64,000 nt of DNA from Tetraselmis striata. Taxonomy: Eukaryota > Chlorophyta > Chlorodendrophyceae > Chlorodendrales > Chlorodendraceae. The notes beneath the pieces are model-generated. The model was not told the origin of the DNA. It made no database searches and saw only the letters and a program-made list of their open reading frames with translations. Shown one piece after another: positions 35,724 to 46,421 of this stretch (its first letter is position 1; every line of letters begins with the position of its first letter). The stretch is from positions 1 through 64,000 of the forward strand of contig VCJN01000650.1 of assembly GCA_006384855.1 (NCBI GenBank). Reading direction: 5' to 3'. A program made the position numbers and the translations under genes.

Positions 35724-35823
35724 GGGCAGCGGTGAGCCGAGCACCTGCCGCTCATGTGACATAGCTGTCTATGGCAAATCCAGTAAGGGCGAGAAGGGGA
35801 AGGGACACGCTCACTAGATGTAA

Positions 35824-36715
35824 TTAATGCATTCACATCTTCCTTCGCTTCGTCGCCGCTTTCTCTGCCATCTCTGCCTTCACGGCACACGCCTTTGCCT
35901 TGGGCAGGTGGGGCTGTGCACGATGGGCTGGTCCATGCATGTCACGGTGGTGCGCCATCAAGGGGCTGCGCGTCGTGACTTGGCCAGTCCTGGAGAGCAT
36001 CACCTTGCCGGACTTGAGCAGGTGCTGGGGCTGTTGGTTGCTGCCGTTGCGGAAGCCCTGCTTGATCTCCATGTTTGCAGTGCTCCATGCACTGAGCACT
36101 CAATGCGTCAAGGTTGCCATGCAGTTCTATCCATCGGGAAATTGCCGTCATGCAACTTATTCATGCACGGAGTGATGTCCTTTGCTGCCGCGATGTTCAT
36201 GAAGGCTGCGAAGAATACCTCCGTAGCTGCCCGTAGCTTGTAGGTCAAGGTAACTTATTTCGTTGTCGCTGAGCGCCACCTCAAAAACAGCGCGATGACT
36301 TCGCCTCCCGTTGTGTTTGCAGTTGGAGATGCGTGCTATCAACGCCTATGAGCACTGGACTGTGGGAGGGCCCGATCAACACTGTCTTCCAGCAGGACTT
36401 TGTCTTCCCGCCCAGGATTGTGCATGGCAGACTTGTCACATATACATGGACAGAGGCCAGCAGCACTGCTGGCAGGGGGCGGCGGCAAAGGGCCGCCGGT
36501 AACGCTGTGCCGAGGCAGATGATCAGGTGATGGGCCACCTGTGTGATATATTATTGCTGAAGCATCTTACATGTTGTTGTTGCTTTCCTGCACTTTGCGC
36601 TGATGCTGATAGTGCAGCCCGGCACGGGTGGTGCTCCTACTTGAAGCACTCCCATGCCTACGACATCGCCGCCCTCGATGAGGATGATGGCGGTGTTGAT
36701 GCCATGCAGTAGTAG
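35824..36715. other. Coding-like fragments on both strands, unassigned
   Basis: Minus strand: EVALSDNEISYLDLQATGSY near 36290, and a Lys-rich end (KACAVKAEMAEKAATKRRKM) with stop at 35833. Plus strand: GPINTVFQQDFVFPPRIVHG near 36380 and SYLKHSHAYDIAALDEDDGG with stop near 36712. None is long enough to define a gene and the family is unknown. Confidence 0.25.
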
Positions 36716-37275
36716 CATACACGCAGCAACCGTGGCGTGTGTGAATTGAGCATATCCATATGTTGCGGGAGCAGTTGCGTAGTATGGCAGGCGCATGATA
36801 CATATAGGCGTCGGTTGGGTCTGGGGTTTCCAAATGTAATGTTAAGCAATACTATCTTACGAAACATGGCCAATCTGCATTATGCTTGCACATATTGCGC
36901 GCATGCCTGCTTCACTAATTTTCCTGACACACTCACAACATTTTTTTTTTGATACTGACAACATGGGTCAATGTTACGCATGGATGCCGCGGTGTACGGC
37001 AGTATCGTCGCGAGCAAGCATTGTCAACCGATGTTGACACAAAAGTTTGCATTTGTCTTTGCCGTTATACACATCTGTACTTTTGTGAATTTCATGTCAT
37101 TTGTGGTATGTATGTTGATTTGCATGTAATCTGTTCAGCAATAAGATTAATGTGAAACGCGTTGTGCATTATATACAACAGCAGATGCATCGTAGTGTCA
37201 TTGATTATGTTATTGTGACGCCCCGGGTACCGAGGTACCATTACTACTCGAGACTGATGCAATGATATAAAGTAC
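36716..37275. other. AT-rich spacer
   Basis: About 560 bases of lower GC content; no feature recognised. Confidence 0.45.
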
Positions 37276-37320
37276 GTGATGAGCAACCAGCCGCGCGCGC
37301 ACTTTCACTCTTCGGCACTT

Positions 37321-38260
37321 CCTCTTCGCCTATTTATGCTGACCGCTTCGCATGAAGAGCAGATCGCCCTGCTCGCCCCCCGTGCCACCATGGCCTCCGT
37401 CAGCACCTTCCATGCCGCTGCCGGGACGGATGACGCGTCGTGGGAAGATATCATGCTGCCGAGAGGAGCACGCGAGCCCCCGCCTGTCCCGCGCGGCCCG
37501 CCCCTGCGCTGCTACCTCACGACAGTCAGCGCCGATGACACGTCGAGCGTTTTTGACTGGTCAAGCTGAACGGCCCGTCTGCCCACCCTAATTGACCGTG
37601 GAGGAGGAGCAAGCTGCCTTGCTTAAATCGATGAAGCCGACGCATGCAGCAAGGGTTCTTTGCATCCCTAGTGCAAAGGTGCGCTTGCCGGCCGGTTTAC
37701 CTGCTCATCGTGTAGCTAGCTGCTGATGTTGTCGCTGCCCGAGCGAGTGTCGGCGACTAAGTGTTTTTCTTTCATCACTACCGCAGTCCGGAATCGACCA
37801 GAACGGCGCTCCGGTGCAAGACCTGTCTACCGGCTACAGCCCCCCTCCCCCGCTCGCTCGACGAGCTCATGTTCCCCGTGCGGCTAGATCCCCGGCGCTT
37901 CAGGACGCTACTGCGAGGATGCGGGCTGGACGCCAGAGGAAGCAAGCGCAACGGGAGCGCGCGGCGGCATCATGCCAGCCCCGTCAAACAAGCTCCCTAG
38001 CCGCGGGGCGCAGCAGATGGCAGCAGCTACCATGAATAGCATGCGCGCAGAAGTATCTGCGGGCAACAAGGGGCAGTCAGCACCCGAGCCGACAGCGGGC
38101 ATAACACCACGTGCCGGCGCCAGGAAGAGGCCGGCGGCAGCGGAGCCAGCCGGCCGCAGGCCAGGGGGGCGGGCACGGGCCGGGGGCGGTAGTAGACCCA
38201 TTGTAATTAAATTTCTAGTATTTCCCTATTACTTTATGCAGTTGCCGACCCCTCCGCCAT
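37321..38260 (+). CDS. Hypothetical spliced gene
   Basis: One intron is well supported. A frame reading EEEQAALLKSMKPTHAARVL and CIPSAK ends in a GTGCGC donor at about 37678. After a CTACCGCAG acceptor at about 37785 it continues in phase with SGIDQNGAPVQDLSTGYSPP and a Pro/Arg/Ala-rich region. Upstream (37339-37569) another frame has ASHEEQIALLAPRATMASVS and DDASWEDIMLPRGAREPPPV. Downstream (37972-38262) a third frame gives a Lys/Arg/Gly-rich tail. Low-complexity basic composition suggests a nuclear or RNA-associated protein, but no domain is recognised and the outer exon limits are not settled. Confidence 0.4.
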
Positions 38261-38691
38261 AAATCCGAAAATGTCCGGTGCCTTGACGTTAAATTTGCCA
38301 GCTAGGAGTAGGCGCGCCCATGTCCGCTTAACCACACCCCGAAGCTCGATGCTCATTGGCCGCTGATCCAGCCTGGCACCTCACCTTTATTAAATCACAA
38401 AACCAACCGTGACTACCGTGTAATGCATTTTTGCAGCCTTTGTTGTGTATCGACCAGTACCGTACTGCCCGGCATGCTCGTCATCATCACTCGTCATCAC
38501 GCGGGTATCTTCCGCGCGTACTCGTGAGGAGGCGCGCGCCTAATACCAGATATGAAGGGCGGCGATTCCCGTAAAGTACAGTGACTCGTGAACTCGTCTC
38601 GTACTTTGTGCACTCGTGACTACCGAGTACCCGCTACTCGCTATAGTACTTTGATGCAGGTCTCCGCTGCCGTACTCATCCTTACCGCCAA
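38261..38691. other. Spacer
   Basis: About 430 bases with CTCGTCATCA and ACTCGTGA-type word repeats and no coding sequence. Confidence 0.4.
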
Positions 38692-38797
38692 GTTTAAAGT
38701 ACTGTGACGCCTAACGTTAGGCGCGATATATACATCAGGCGACTACTCGCGCCTGGTAGTCGTTAAGCGCGGTTAAGCGGACCCCGTTTCGACGAGT
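38692..38797 (-). repeat. Dispersed repeat A, copy 2
   Basis: Reverse-strand copy of the repeat at 10209-10320, from GTCGAAACGGGGTCCGC (38797) to CAGTACTTTAAAC (38692). It lies downstream of the second DIRS-like fossil in the same orientation, as copy 1 does for the first. It also supplies the last codons of the ORF ending at 38735. Confidence 0.8.
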
Positions 38798-39296
38798 GGC
38801 GGCCATGTTCTTGACCACGTTGGTGTTGTGCTTGATGATGCCGCCCGCCTTCTTTTGTTGCTGCTTCAGCATGCCCAACGTGGCGCTGAGCTCTTGCGAC
38901 GCAGCGGTGCCCGCCAGCGGCACTTCCACAACCTTGTTGCGTTGAACGCTCGATACGATCGGCTTACCGCCAAATGTAGGGACTGGGCGGGCGTGTGACA
39001 CAGCAACTGCGAAAGTCAGTATGCATATCGATTGCTTGTCGCGGCGGTGGCTGTGTAATCGAACAAGTGGGAAGATAAACGCGACTCACCTGCGGCTTCC
39101 GAGTGCGGCGTCACCTGCTCGCAGACATCCTCCTCGCCATTGAATATCCCGTTATAAGGGGGGTACCTGCCGGCTTGGTAGTACCTCTCCATCTCGCTCT
39201 CATGCCATGCCTCTGCAAGGTCGAGGGCCTTCGCGAGTCGGTCCGCGCTCGGCATTGGTCCTTTCTTCCTACCTTGGGCGTCCTTGCCCTCATCCT
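38735..39296 (-). CDS. Hypothetical two-exon ORF ending inside repeat A
   Basis: Exon 1, from about 39296 or ATG at 39255, encodes MPSADRLAKALDLAEAWHES, then EMERYYQAGRYPPYNGIFNG and EDVCEQVTPHSEAA. A GTGAGT donor at about 39089 and a TTCGCAG acceptor at about 39012 lead in phase to VAVSHARPVPTFGGKPIVSS and VEVPLAGTAASQELSATLGM, then LKQQQKKAGGIIKHNTNVVK. The last residues (RRNGVRL) come from repeat A. Unknown family. The splice signals argue for expression at some time. Position between a DIRS-like fossil and repeat A makes a mobile-element origin possible. Confidence 0.42.
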
Positions 39297-39589
39297 AGAA
39301 GTAGTACCGAGCGAGGTTATTCGCCACGTTCCCCTTCATGTATAGTACAAGGTGCACCGTCAGCACAGCCCACAAGCATGGTCGCAATCGTGGGGTTGGG
39401 AGGAAGGGTGAGGGGTGCTTACTCTCGGAACGCGGCAATGACGGTCTCCTTGGCGTAGTTGTGGTATCGGCTGTGTAGCCGGCACGGTAGTTGAAGGTAG
39501 CACATCATATCAGCTCGGTGTTTTTTTGTTTTTTCCCAAACAAGCCCGGACTCTGAACCTACCCGGACTCTGAACATACACGTACATGA

Positions 39590-40930
39590 CATCATGCAGC
39601 TCACGAAGGTAGAAACGGGCAGGGGCAATGGCCAAGTAGAGAAACTGGCATCTGCCCGCGAGAGCGGCCAACTCGCTCGCGAGCTGGCAACCACCGACGA
39701 TCGCGTTTTGCTCGTTGGATTAGGCGTTTCGCCGCGCGAACAATGTTGGCGAGTTTCTCAGCGGGCGCACGAAGAGTAGGTGACCCCGAGGTGTCAATTT
39801 CTAACCCCAGGTGCACGAGCTTCTGGGTGGGCTCCCACACGCCCTTGTTGGGGTTGCGCAGCAGACCAAAGCCCGAGAGGTGGCGTTCGATGTAGTCACG
39901 TTGCCAAATGGCCTCAGCCTGAGTCCGAGCTAGGAACAGGAAATCGTCCATGTAGGGCAACATGCGCAGGCCAAATCGTCGCCGGGGAATAGGTGTGCCG
40001 TCTGCTTCAGCCGGGTTACGACGCAATGCCCTAGTGAGGACGTTGGTGAATTGGCAGAAGTAATAGGGGGACAAAGACCAGCCCATGGGAAGGCCAGCCA
40101 GTCGGTACAGAGTGCCGCGGTAATCGACAGTGAAAAAATCCCTGTCCTCAGGGGCGATTCCAACCGCGTAAAACCCGTCATGTAGGTCCATCTGCAACAT
40201 GTAGTCCCCACGGCGCGCCAGGTTGCGTAAATGCGAAAGCGTCTCAAACGAAAGATCGCGCGTCTCACAATAGCGGTTCAGGGGGCGAAGGTCAATGATG
40301 AGCCTCCAGGTTTTTGTTCCAGGTTTAGGAACCAGGTTTAGGAACCCGGTTTAGGACACCCATTTTGCGCAGTAGCCTCGCTCCCATGCCCCAACGGCCA
40401 GGAAGCGAGCCAATTCACCGTCCATAAACTCCAGTTGAGCAGGAGTAGCATCCCCCATTGACACCCCTTGATGAAAAGAAGGTGGGGCAAGCCCGTCCAA
40501 GAAAGGAGCGCGTACACCTCGGGATATCCAGTTGAGAACACTGCGATTTGCGCCAGCGGCTTGCCAGTTGCCGAGATTACGACGGACGCGATGTCTCATA
40601 AAGGGGGAGTCGGGAGTACAGGAATTGGCGCGATGGATGTCGCGAGGGGGGCGAGCAGAGCGCCCTGTCGCTCTGCTGGCCCTCTCCGCGTCGGCGTCAA
40701 GGTCCACGGTGCGCGGCACAGTAGGAGTGCCGCGGCGTGGGAGTAGCCATGTGCCACTGGGCGCTGGCTTGGCCACTGGCAGTGTACTGTCACTTTGTAC
40801 TCGAATCTGTACTAGACGGCGGGCGTGCGTCGGCATACGCCCCAATCGGAGCGCATCGCGACACCTACGCCGAGTAGGGGCCAGTACGGATCGAGCCATG
40901 CCCACAAGGGAACGAAGGGGCAGCTAGGGG
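39590..40930 (-). mobile_element. Fossil DIRS-like retroelement, second copy
   Basis: Minus-strand blocks in order: RHRVRRN leader, FMDGELARFLAVGAWERGY, MLQMDLHDGFYAVGI, FFTVDYRGTLYRLAG, LPMGWSLSPYYFC, YMDDFLFLAR, and NKGVWEPTQKLVHLGLEIDT. After these comes the start of the region after the reverse transcriptase. It is clearly the same family as the fossil at 8.6-10.2 kb and better preserved in the reverse-transcriptase core. No recombinase, gag or terminal repeat was found. It is broken in a few places and truncated at both ends. Age moderate. Confidence 0.8.
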
Positions 40931-41184
40931 TTACTGTTGGTCGACATTGGTCGAAGGTCTTGGACCTTGTTCCACTGAATGGGGAAGCGCTGCAGCTTCG
41001 TCCTCTCCTCGCGTTGGGCGAGTAATCAGCAGCTCGTTCGCGGGTAGTAGTTAGCACGTCGCAAGCGGCGCGCGTACATTAACCACACAAACCCTAACGA
41101 GTTTTTCCCAGGGGGGGGGCCGAAAGGCGTCGCTCACCGTACATGGTACGATGGCGGAAGACCGGCACCCTGCGCGGCAAAATT

Positions 41185-41380
41185 GCCGCGACTTTGCTGT
41201 GGTGCGCTCGATGGAGCGTGCCACAGCAAAGGAGAGTGACCGGTCGGTCCGCCGTGAAGGCAGGTGGTGGCTCTGACCGGCCCCCGCAATCGTGCGCGCG
41301 CGCACACGCGCCACGGGCGCCGCGCCAGGGCTATCTCGTACAGGTAGAGAAACCACATAAACTAGTTTAGAACATTACCA
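41185..41380 (+). repeat. Dispersed repeat B, copy 2
   Basis: GTGCGCTCGATGGAGCGTGC, CACAGCAAAGGAGAGT, GACCGGCCCCCGCAATCG and CATAAACTAGTTTAGAACAT follow the order seen at 14340-14530. It is not beside a recognisable gene or transposase. Confidence 0.75.
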
Positions 41381-42064
41381 GCAGCGAGCGCGCGTTCGCA
41401 TTGCCAGCGCTATCTTTGAATGGTCGCTACGGTACCCGGTACCCGTACTAGAGTTTTTTTTTCCATCAAGCACTACCAGCAGCGAGTAGCGAGTACCAGT
41501 ACCATTCCCAGTACCTCCCAGCCGTGAGATCGTAATCGGACGGCTGTGTAATTAAGGACCGTGGGCGGGTGGGCGGGGTGGCCGGGTGGGCGGGGTGGCC
41601 GGGTGGGTGGGCGGATTATAGTACTTAGTAGGAAGCGCTTATTCCGGTAGATAAGCGCTTTAGTCACGCACCTACAGGCCCGATCCGCCGCAAAATACGG
41701 GTACCCGTACGGCCGAAAAATCGACGACGCTTCGCTGGATTATGTTACTACAGCGACTCACTACCGTCGGCATACTACTCGCGGCGTTACAAATTTGAAT
41801 ACTTCGTTGATTCAACTTCGAAGCGCGAGGAGTAGGATGCTCGAGGCTGCCGCTTGGCGCGTGGGAGAGGTCGGAGTCGTTGCACGCGCCCGCCAAACGG
41901 CAGACACCCACAGGAAAAGACAACACGATGCGATAGGGATTCTTGGTCAAGACTGCTGCGCAGGAGCTCACATTGGTGTGGGCCGACGCCGCTGACCGGG
42001 GATCGGGTTCGAGGTGGGCCACATCAGCGCGGTGGCGGCGTGAGCCAGGGGACGACCAGCGGAG

Positions 42065-42097
<33 letters not shown>

Positions 42098-42233
42098 CCG
42101 GGGGGAGATTCTCCCAGCTACCCTGGGCGAGTTGCACCAGCTACAAGGCATCCTCGCTAGGCCACCTCGCTGCTGCTTCTGAGTGTGCCTTCCGGCCCTC
42201 TGCCCCCCCTTCGCAGCTTGAGAGCGGGCCGCC
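41381..42233. other. Upstream region of the J-domain gene
   Basis: Contains GTACC-rich words (41430-41510), a GGGTGGGCGGGGTGGCC minisatellite at about 41565-41614 and a G run of about 30 at 42066-42096. Promoter elements cannot be pinned down. Confidence 0.5.
41565..41614. repeat. G-rich minisatellite
   Basis: Two to three units of 17 bases, GGGTGGGCGGGGTGGCC, with partial units on each side. Confidence 0.8.
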
Positions 42234-43113
42234 ATGAAGCGCGACGAGGCTCTCCGTACCCTGGGAGTGCAGGTGCCCCCCTTCCCACCCCCCGACCCCC
42301 GCTTTGATGCTGCTCTCCATCCAGGCAGGGGGGTGGATGTGCAACACTGGGTAGCATCCTGCCTGATTCGAGATGCTGGCCCTTTGGTGCTTGCTTCACA
42401 GAGCGACTGCACCTCGGGGGAATTGAAGAAGGCGTTCCGCACGCAGGCTCTGAAGTGGTAAGTCCGAAGGGTGGCAGCATCGTGCCACGCCCTCGGGGGG
42501 GGGGGGGGGGGGGGGCATTCCTGACCCGCTTGTTTGTGGTGCTGTGTGATCGCCGGCAGGCATCCCGACAAGAACGCCAACAGCGCCGAGTCGACGGAGC
42601 AGATGCAGCGCATCCAGGCTGCGTACGAGCTGCTCGACCGCGGCGAGGACGGCTCCGACGACTACTAGTATTCGGACGACAGCGGCGACGAGCGCTTCAC
42701 GGCGGACTTCGGCGGCGGCTGCGACTGTGCAGAATGCAGGGCCAGCCGGCGTAGTCACTTCAACGACTTTTTCGAGGAGTTCTTGTACGCCCCCCCCCCC
42801 CCCCCCCCCCCCGCTGGCGCGTGGCCGTCGTCTTGAGTCAGGTACATTCCCCTGGAGACGCTAGTTGCGGGGACGTCTCCGTCATCCGCCCTACTCACCC
42901 CCTTCCCTCCCCCCCCCCCCCCCCCCCCCGCCATGGCAGCTTCAGCAGTCGCTTTGGCGGCGGCTTTGGCGGTGGCTATCAACACCGTCCGCGCGCCCGC
43001 CAGCACTACGGCGGCGGGTATGATAGCAGGTCCTACAGCTATGAGTCATCCTACACGCCAAAGCCGACTGAAACGCCGGAGCAGCGGGCACAGCGCCAGA
43101 AGGAGGAGGTAGC

Positions 43114-43145
<32 letters not shown>

Positions 43146-46100
43146 TCCTGCCCCCCCACCGTTTAACGACCCGGACCTGCATGTATCGCGCTGCAGCTAC
43201 TCCCAGTAGTGACGCCCACCCCTGGCGTCCAGGCGGAGCGGGTGGAGCGCGAGAAGCAGGCCCAGCTGGAGAAGCTGCGCAAGGAGAAGGAGGCGCGGGA
43301 GGCAGTCCACATGGCGGTGTGGATGCGCCAGATGCCGCGTCCCACCATGGTGGCCAACTCGGACCACACCATCGAGCTGCAGCTGCTGCACAAGAACATC
43401 AGCCCCAACGAGGTCAGCGCCTGCGGGACTCTCCAGCACCGCCCCGCCCCGCCGCCTCTCAAACATGACACCGGGGCTGACCCAAGTGTGGCCCCCCTGC
43501 CTCCGCACGGTAAAGCTGCCCCGGAGCTGCGTGACGAAGCTGGAGACCCGCAAGCAGGGGGAGACCAGCTGGACCGCCATCTACATCAACAAGGCATTCT
43601 CCCCCCCCCCCCCCCCCACCCCCAAATCCCAGTACCTTCCTCCTGCCCGGGCAATGACAGACCAGATTCAAGCCAGCAGATACGGGGATAAGGCAGTGGC
43701 ATTTCGTGGATGAAGAGAGCAACAATGCAACACTGGTTGGGTTTGGAAAGCATGGAACTCGCAGGCATAGACGGTCTTTTGCAGCTGGCCCAGTCCCCCC
43801 CCCCCCCCCCCCCCTCCTCCATCGGCGCGAGCCCGGCACGCAGCAGTTGCAGTGAGGATGTGCAGCTGAGAGGGCCAGCTCTGCCCCCCCCCTCCCCCCC
43901 CCTCTCCCTCCTGCAGATCAGCGCCAAGATCAAGGTCACGGTGGACTGCCTGCAGCCCGGCACGGCCTACAGCTTTCGTGCCTGCAGCGGTGCCCGCCCC
44001 CCCCCCCCCCCCCCCGCACCCGGCCCCCACCCTCCCCTTTCTACCCCCTCCTGCCCCACCATTTTCCCCGTGCACAGGCGGAACCGCCCCCCAACTCGGG
44101 CGGCCCGGTGTGCGGCGCAGGCAAGCGCGGCGCCGGGGATGCGGATGCATGGGGCGAGTGGTCGGTGGAGTCGAGGTACATGACGACAGGCAACGCGCCG
44201 CCGTCCCCTCGGCAGCAGCAGCGCCCCGGCAAGGGCAAGAAGACAGGCAAGTGCCCCCCCCCCCCCCCCCCCCCCCACCCCCCCCCCCCACTATTGGCCT
44301 TGCAACATTGCGCACGCAGGGCCCTGCGCCTCTTTCAGTCTATCAGCCCAGGCTCACCCTGCCAGCGTTGTTGGCCCTTGACATCACCTTAGTATCAACT
44401 CGCAGACCTTGCTTGTATGGTGTCATTGCCGTGCTCTGTTTGCTAGCCTCCCTCTCCCCTCCCGCCACCCCCACCACCGGGGCACTGAAGCACCTGTACG
44501 CGTGCGGCAGGCAGCAAAAAGGCGTCGCGCGCTGCGGCTCCCAGCCAGAGTGCCGCCGCCGCCACTGCCGCGGCCAAGGCGGTCGAGGAGGAAGCGGCCA
44601 TGGAGGCTGAGCGGCAGCGGCGCATTCAACAGGTGCGGCCCGCGGCGGCAGCAGCTCGCCCGCTCTTCGAGCCCGGGCCCGGAGGCACCACGGGTCCCCG
44701 CACTGATCTGCCGGCGGCCGTGGGCCACACCGCAGGCTCTGGACGAGGCGGCGAGGGAGTACGAGGCGGAGGTTGGTACACAGGCCAGCAGCGGCGGGGG
44801 CAAGAAGGCGAAGAAAGCCAAGGTGCTGTGCAACCCCGAGCTGGCTTGGAGACTTGGCCATCTGGCAGTGGGACTTGGCCATCTGGCAGTGGGCCGCCCC
44901 CCCCGGAGCGGCATGCTGTAGTTGTGCACTCAGCGCAGTCCCTGTTGCTGCCGCTCCAGAAATCTGGCGAGCCGGTCCCCACCAAGGCGGCCAATCCGTT
45001 CTCCGCGCTGGATGAGGAGGACGGCGCCGTCCCGGAGGCGACAGCGGAGGAGGAGGAGGAGGAGGAGGAGGAGGAGGAGGAGGAGCCTCCTGCGGAACAC
45101 GTCGGCGCCTCTGACGGAGGCTCCAGCGGCGTCGCAGGCGCACCCACGGGCAGCGTGCCCAGCATGGATCACACGGGCGGGAGAAAGGGGCGGAAGCAGA
45201 CGCAGGTGAGCAGCACGGCCCGGCCTGGCGCCAAGGTGTCGTGGTATTGAGGGGGTACTGTACCGTACCTCCCCGCGCCCGCCGCTGCTGTGGACCCTTC
45301 GTGAGAGGCTGCCCCCCCCCCCCCCCCCCCCCCCCTTGCCGCGCAGGTCCCCGTCTCAGAGAACCCGTTTTCATTGCTGGATGAGGACGGCGAGGTGCGG
45401 GCGGTGCAGGAGGAGCCGCTCCAGGGGCCGCCCCAACCCATGGCCGCCCCCTCGAGCGCGGAACAGCCCCAGACTGACGGGTTTCCTTCCGGCGACGACG
45501 CTGCGGAGGCCCAGCCCGGCGAGGACGCATTCGTGCCGGCCATTTACCAGGATATGGGCCTCTCTGAGAGCGCCGCGCTCCGGAAGGCCATCGAACACAG
45601 CCTGGCATTAACCAAGCCGCCCGAGCCCCAGCCGGTGCGCGCCGAGTCGCAGGCCCTGCCGGGACAGGCCCAATTCGCAGAGCCACAAGGATGGACTGCC
45701 GGCCGCGTGGAGGGTTCCCTGGCACGCGATGCTGACATTATGCTGCCAACACCTGATAGGTCGAGCCAGAGCCCATCAGAGCGGCAGTCCTGACACACAG
45801 CCGGGCTGCCAGCGCTCCACCCGCCCGAGCCAAGAGCCAAGCTAGGTGCGGCCCTCTGCTTGTCACTCCATCATACGAACGACCGCAGGACCGCCGCACA
45901 GGCATCCGCCGCAGTGGACGTGGCGGCGGGCGCCCCGCCCGACGTTGCCGCGGTGCTTTGACGCGGCAGGGACCCGACTGCCTCGGCGGCGGCGGCACAG
46001 CGCCCTGTGGCGGCGGCAACGCACTGGCCGGTCAAGAAGCCGTACATGCCGGTGCGCCGCCCGGACAGGCGCGGCAGCTGCCTCCCTAGCGGCCAGTCAC

Positions 46101-46263
46101 CGTGCTGCGCCGCTTCCACCCAGCCAGCACGATTGCCCTCCCCGCCGGTGCTGACGCGCTGAGACTGTGCCTCTGGATGCAGCCGTCCATCGGGCTGCAG
46201 GAGGCGCAAGCCAGCGCTGCCCCCGCAGCACAGGAGCAGCCCCGTGCCAGGCCAGCCCCACCG
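42234..46263 (+). CDS. J-domain and FN3-like multi-exon gene, 5' part of a longer locus
   Basis: Exons read by phase: 42234-42272, 42402-42457, 42560-42784, 42940-43108, 43197-43412, an unresolved exon near 43470-43590, 43917-43989, about 44080-44246, 44511-44632, 44736-44822, 44960-45205, then from 45347. Exons 1-3 give a J domain (MKRDEALRTLGVQ, LKKAFRTQALKWHPDKN, the HPD tripeptide intact). Next are a Gly/Tyr/Arg-rich linker, a coiled coil (ERVEREKQAQLEKLRKEKEA) and an FN3-like unit (VTVDCLQPGTAYSFRACS, WGEWSVES). Then come Lys-rich and acidic modules with the repeated motif NPFSALDEEDG / NPFSLLDEDGE. Oddities: an in-frame TAG at 42666-42668, a phase mismatch between the exons at 43917 and 44080, and a GC-AG intron after 44246. 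Introns carry C runs. The last exon ends near 46263, in phase 0 with the CCCH exons. J proteins recruit Hsp70; the partner is unknown. Confidence 0.75.
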
Positions 46264-46421
46264 GTGCGCAGTGCTTTACCATAACGCACCCCAACCCCCC
46301 CCCCCCCAACTTCGGCTGTGAATTGTGGACTGCGGTTGTCTGTCATTCAGCGGCCACCCCAGGGGGCTGCCTCGCTCGCTCACTCACAGACTTCCTCCCC
46401 CGCCCCCCCTTCCTCCCCCAG

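Noticed and set aside
41672-42613. Minus-strand frame of 313 codons
   Set aside because: It overlaps the first J-domain exons on the other strand and reads through a G run as polyproline. No family motif.
45053-45090. GAG run as a microsatellite outside genes
   Set aside because: It lies within a phased exon and encodes a poly-Glu stretch, so it is treated as part of the coding sequence.
44343-45725. Minus-strand frame of 460 codons
   Set aside because: It mirrors the plus-strand exons of the J-domain locus, whose phases and splice sites are well supported.
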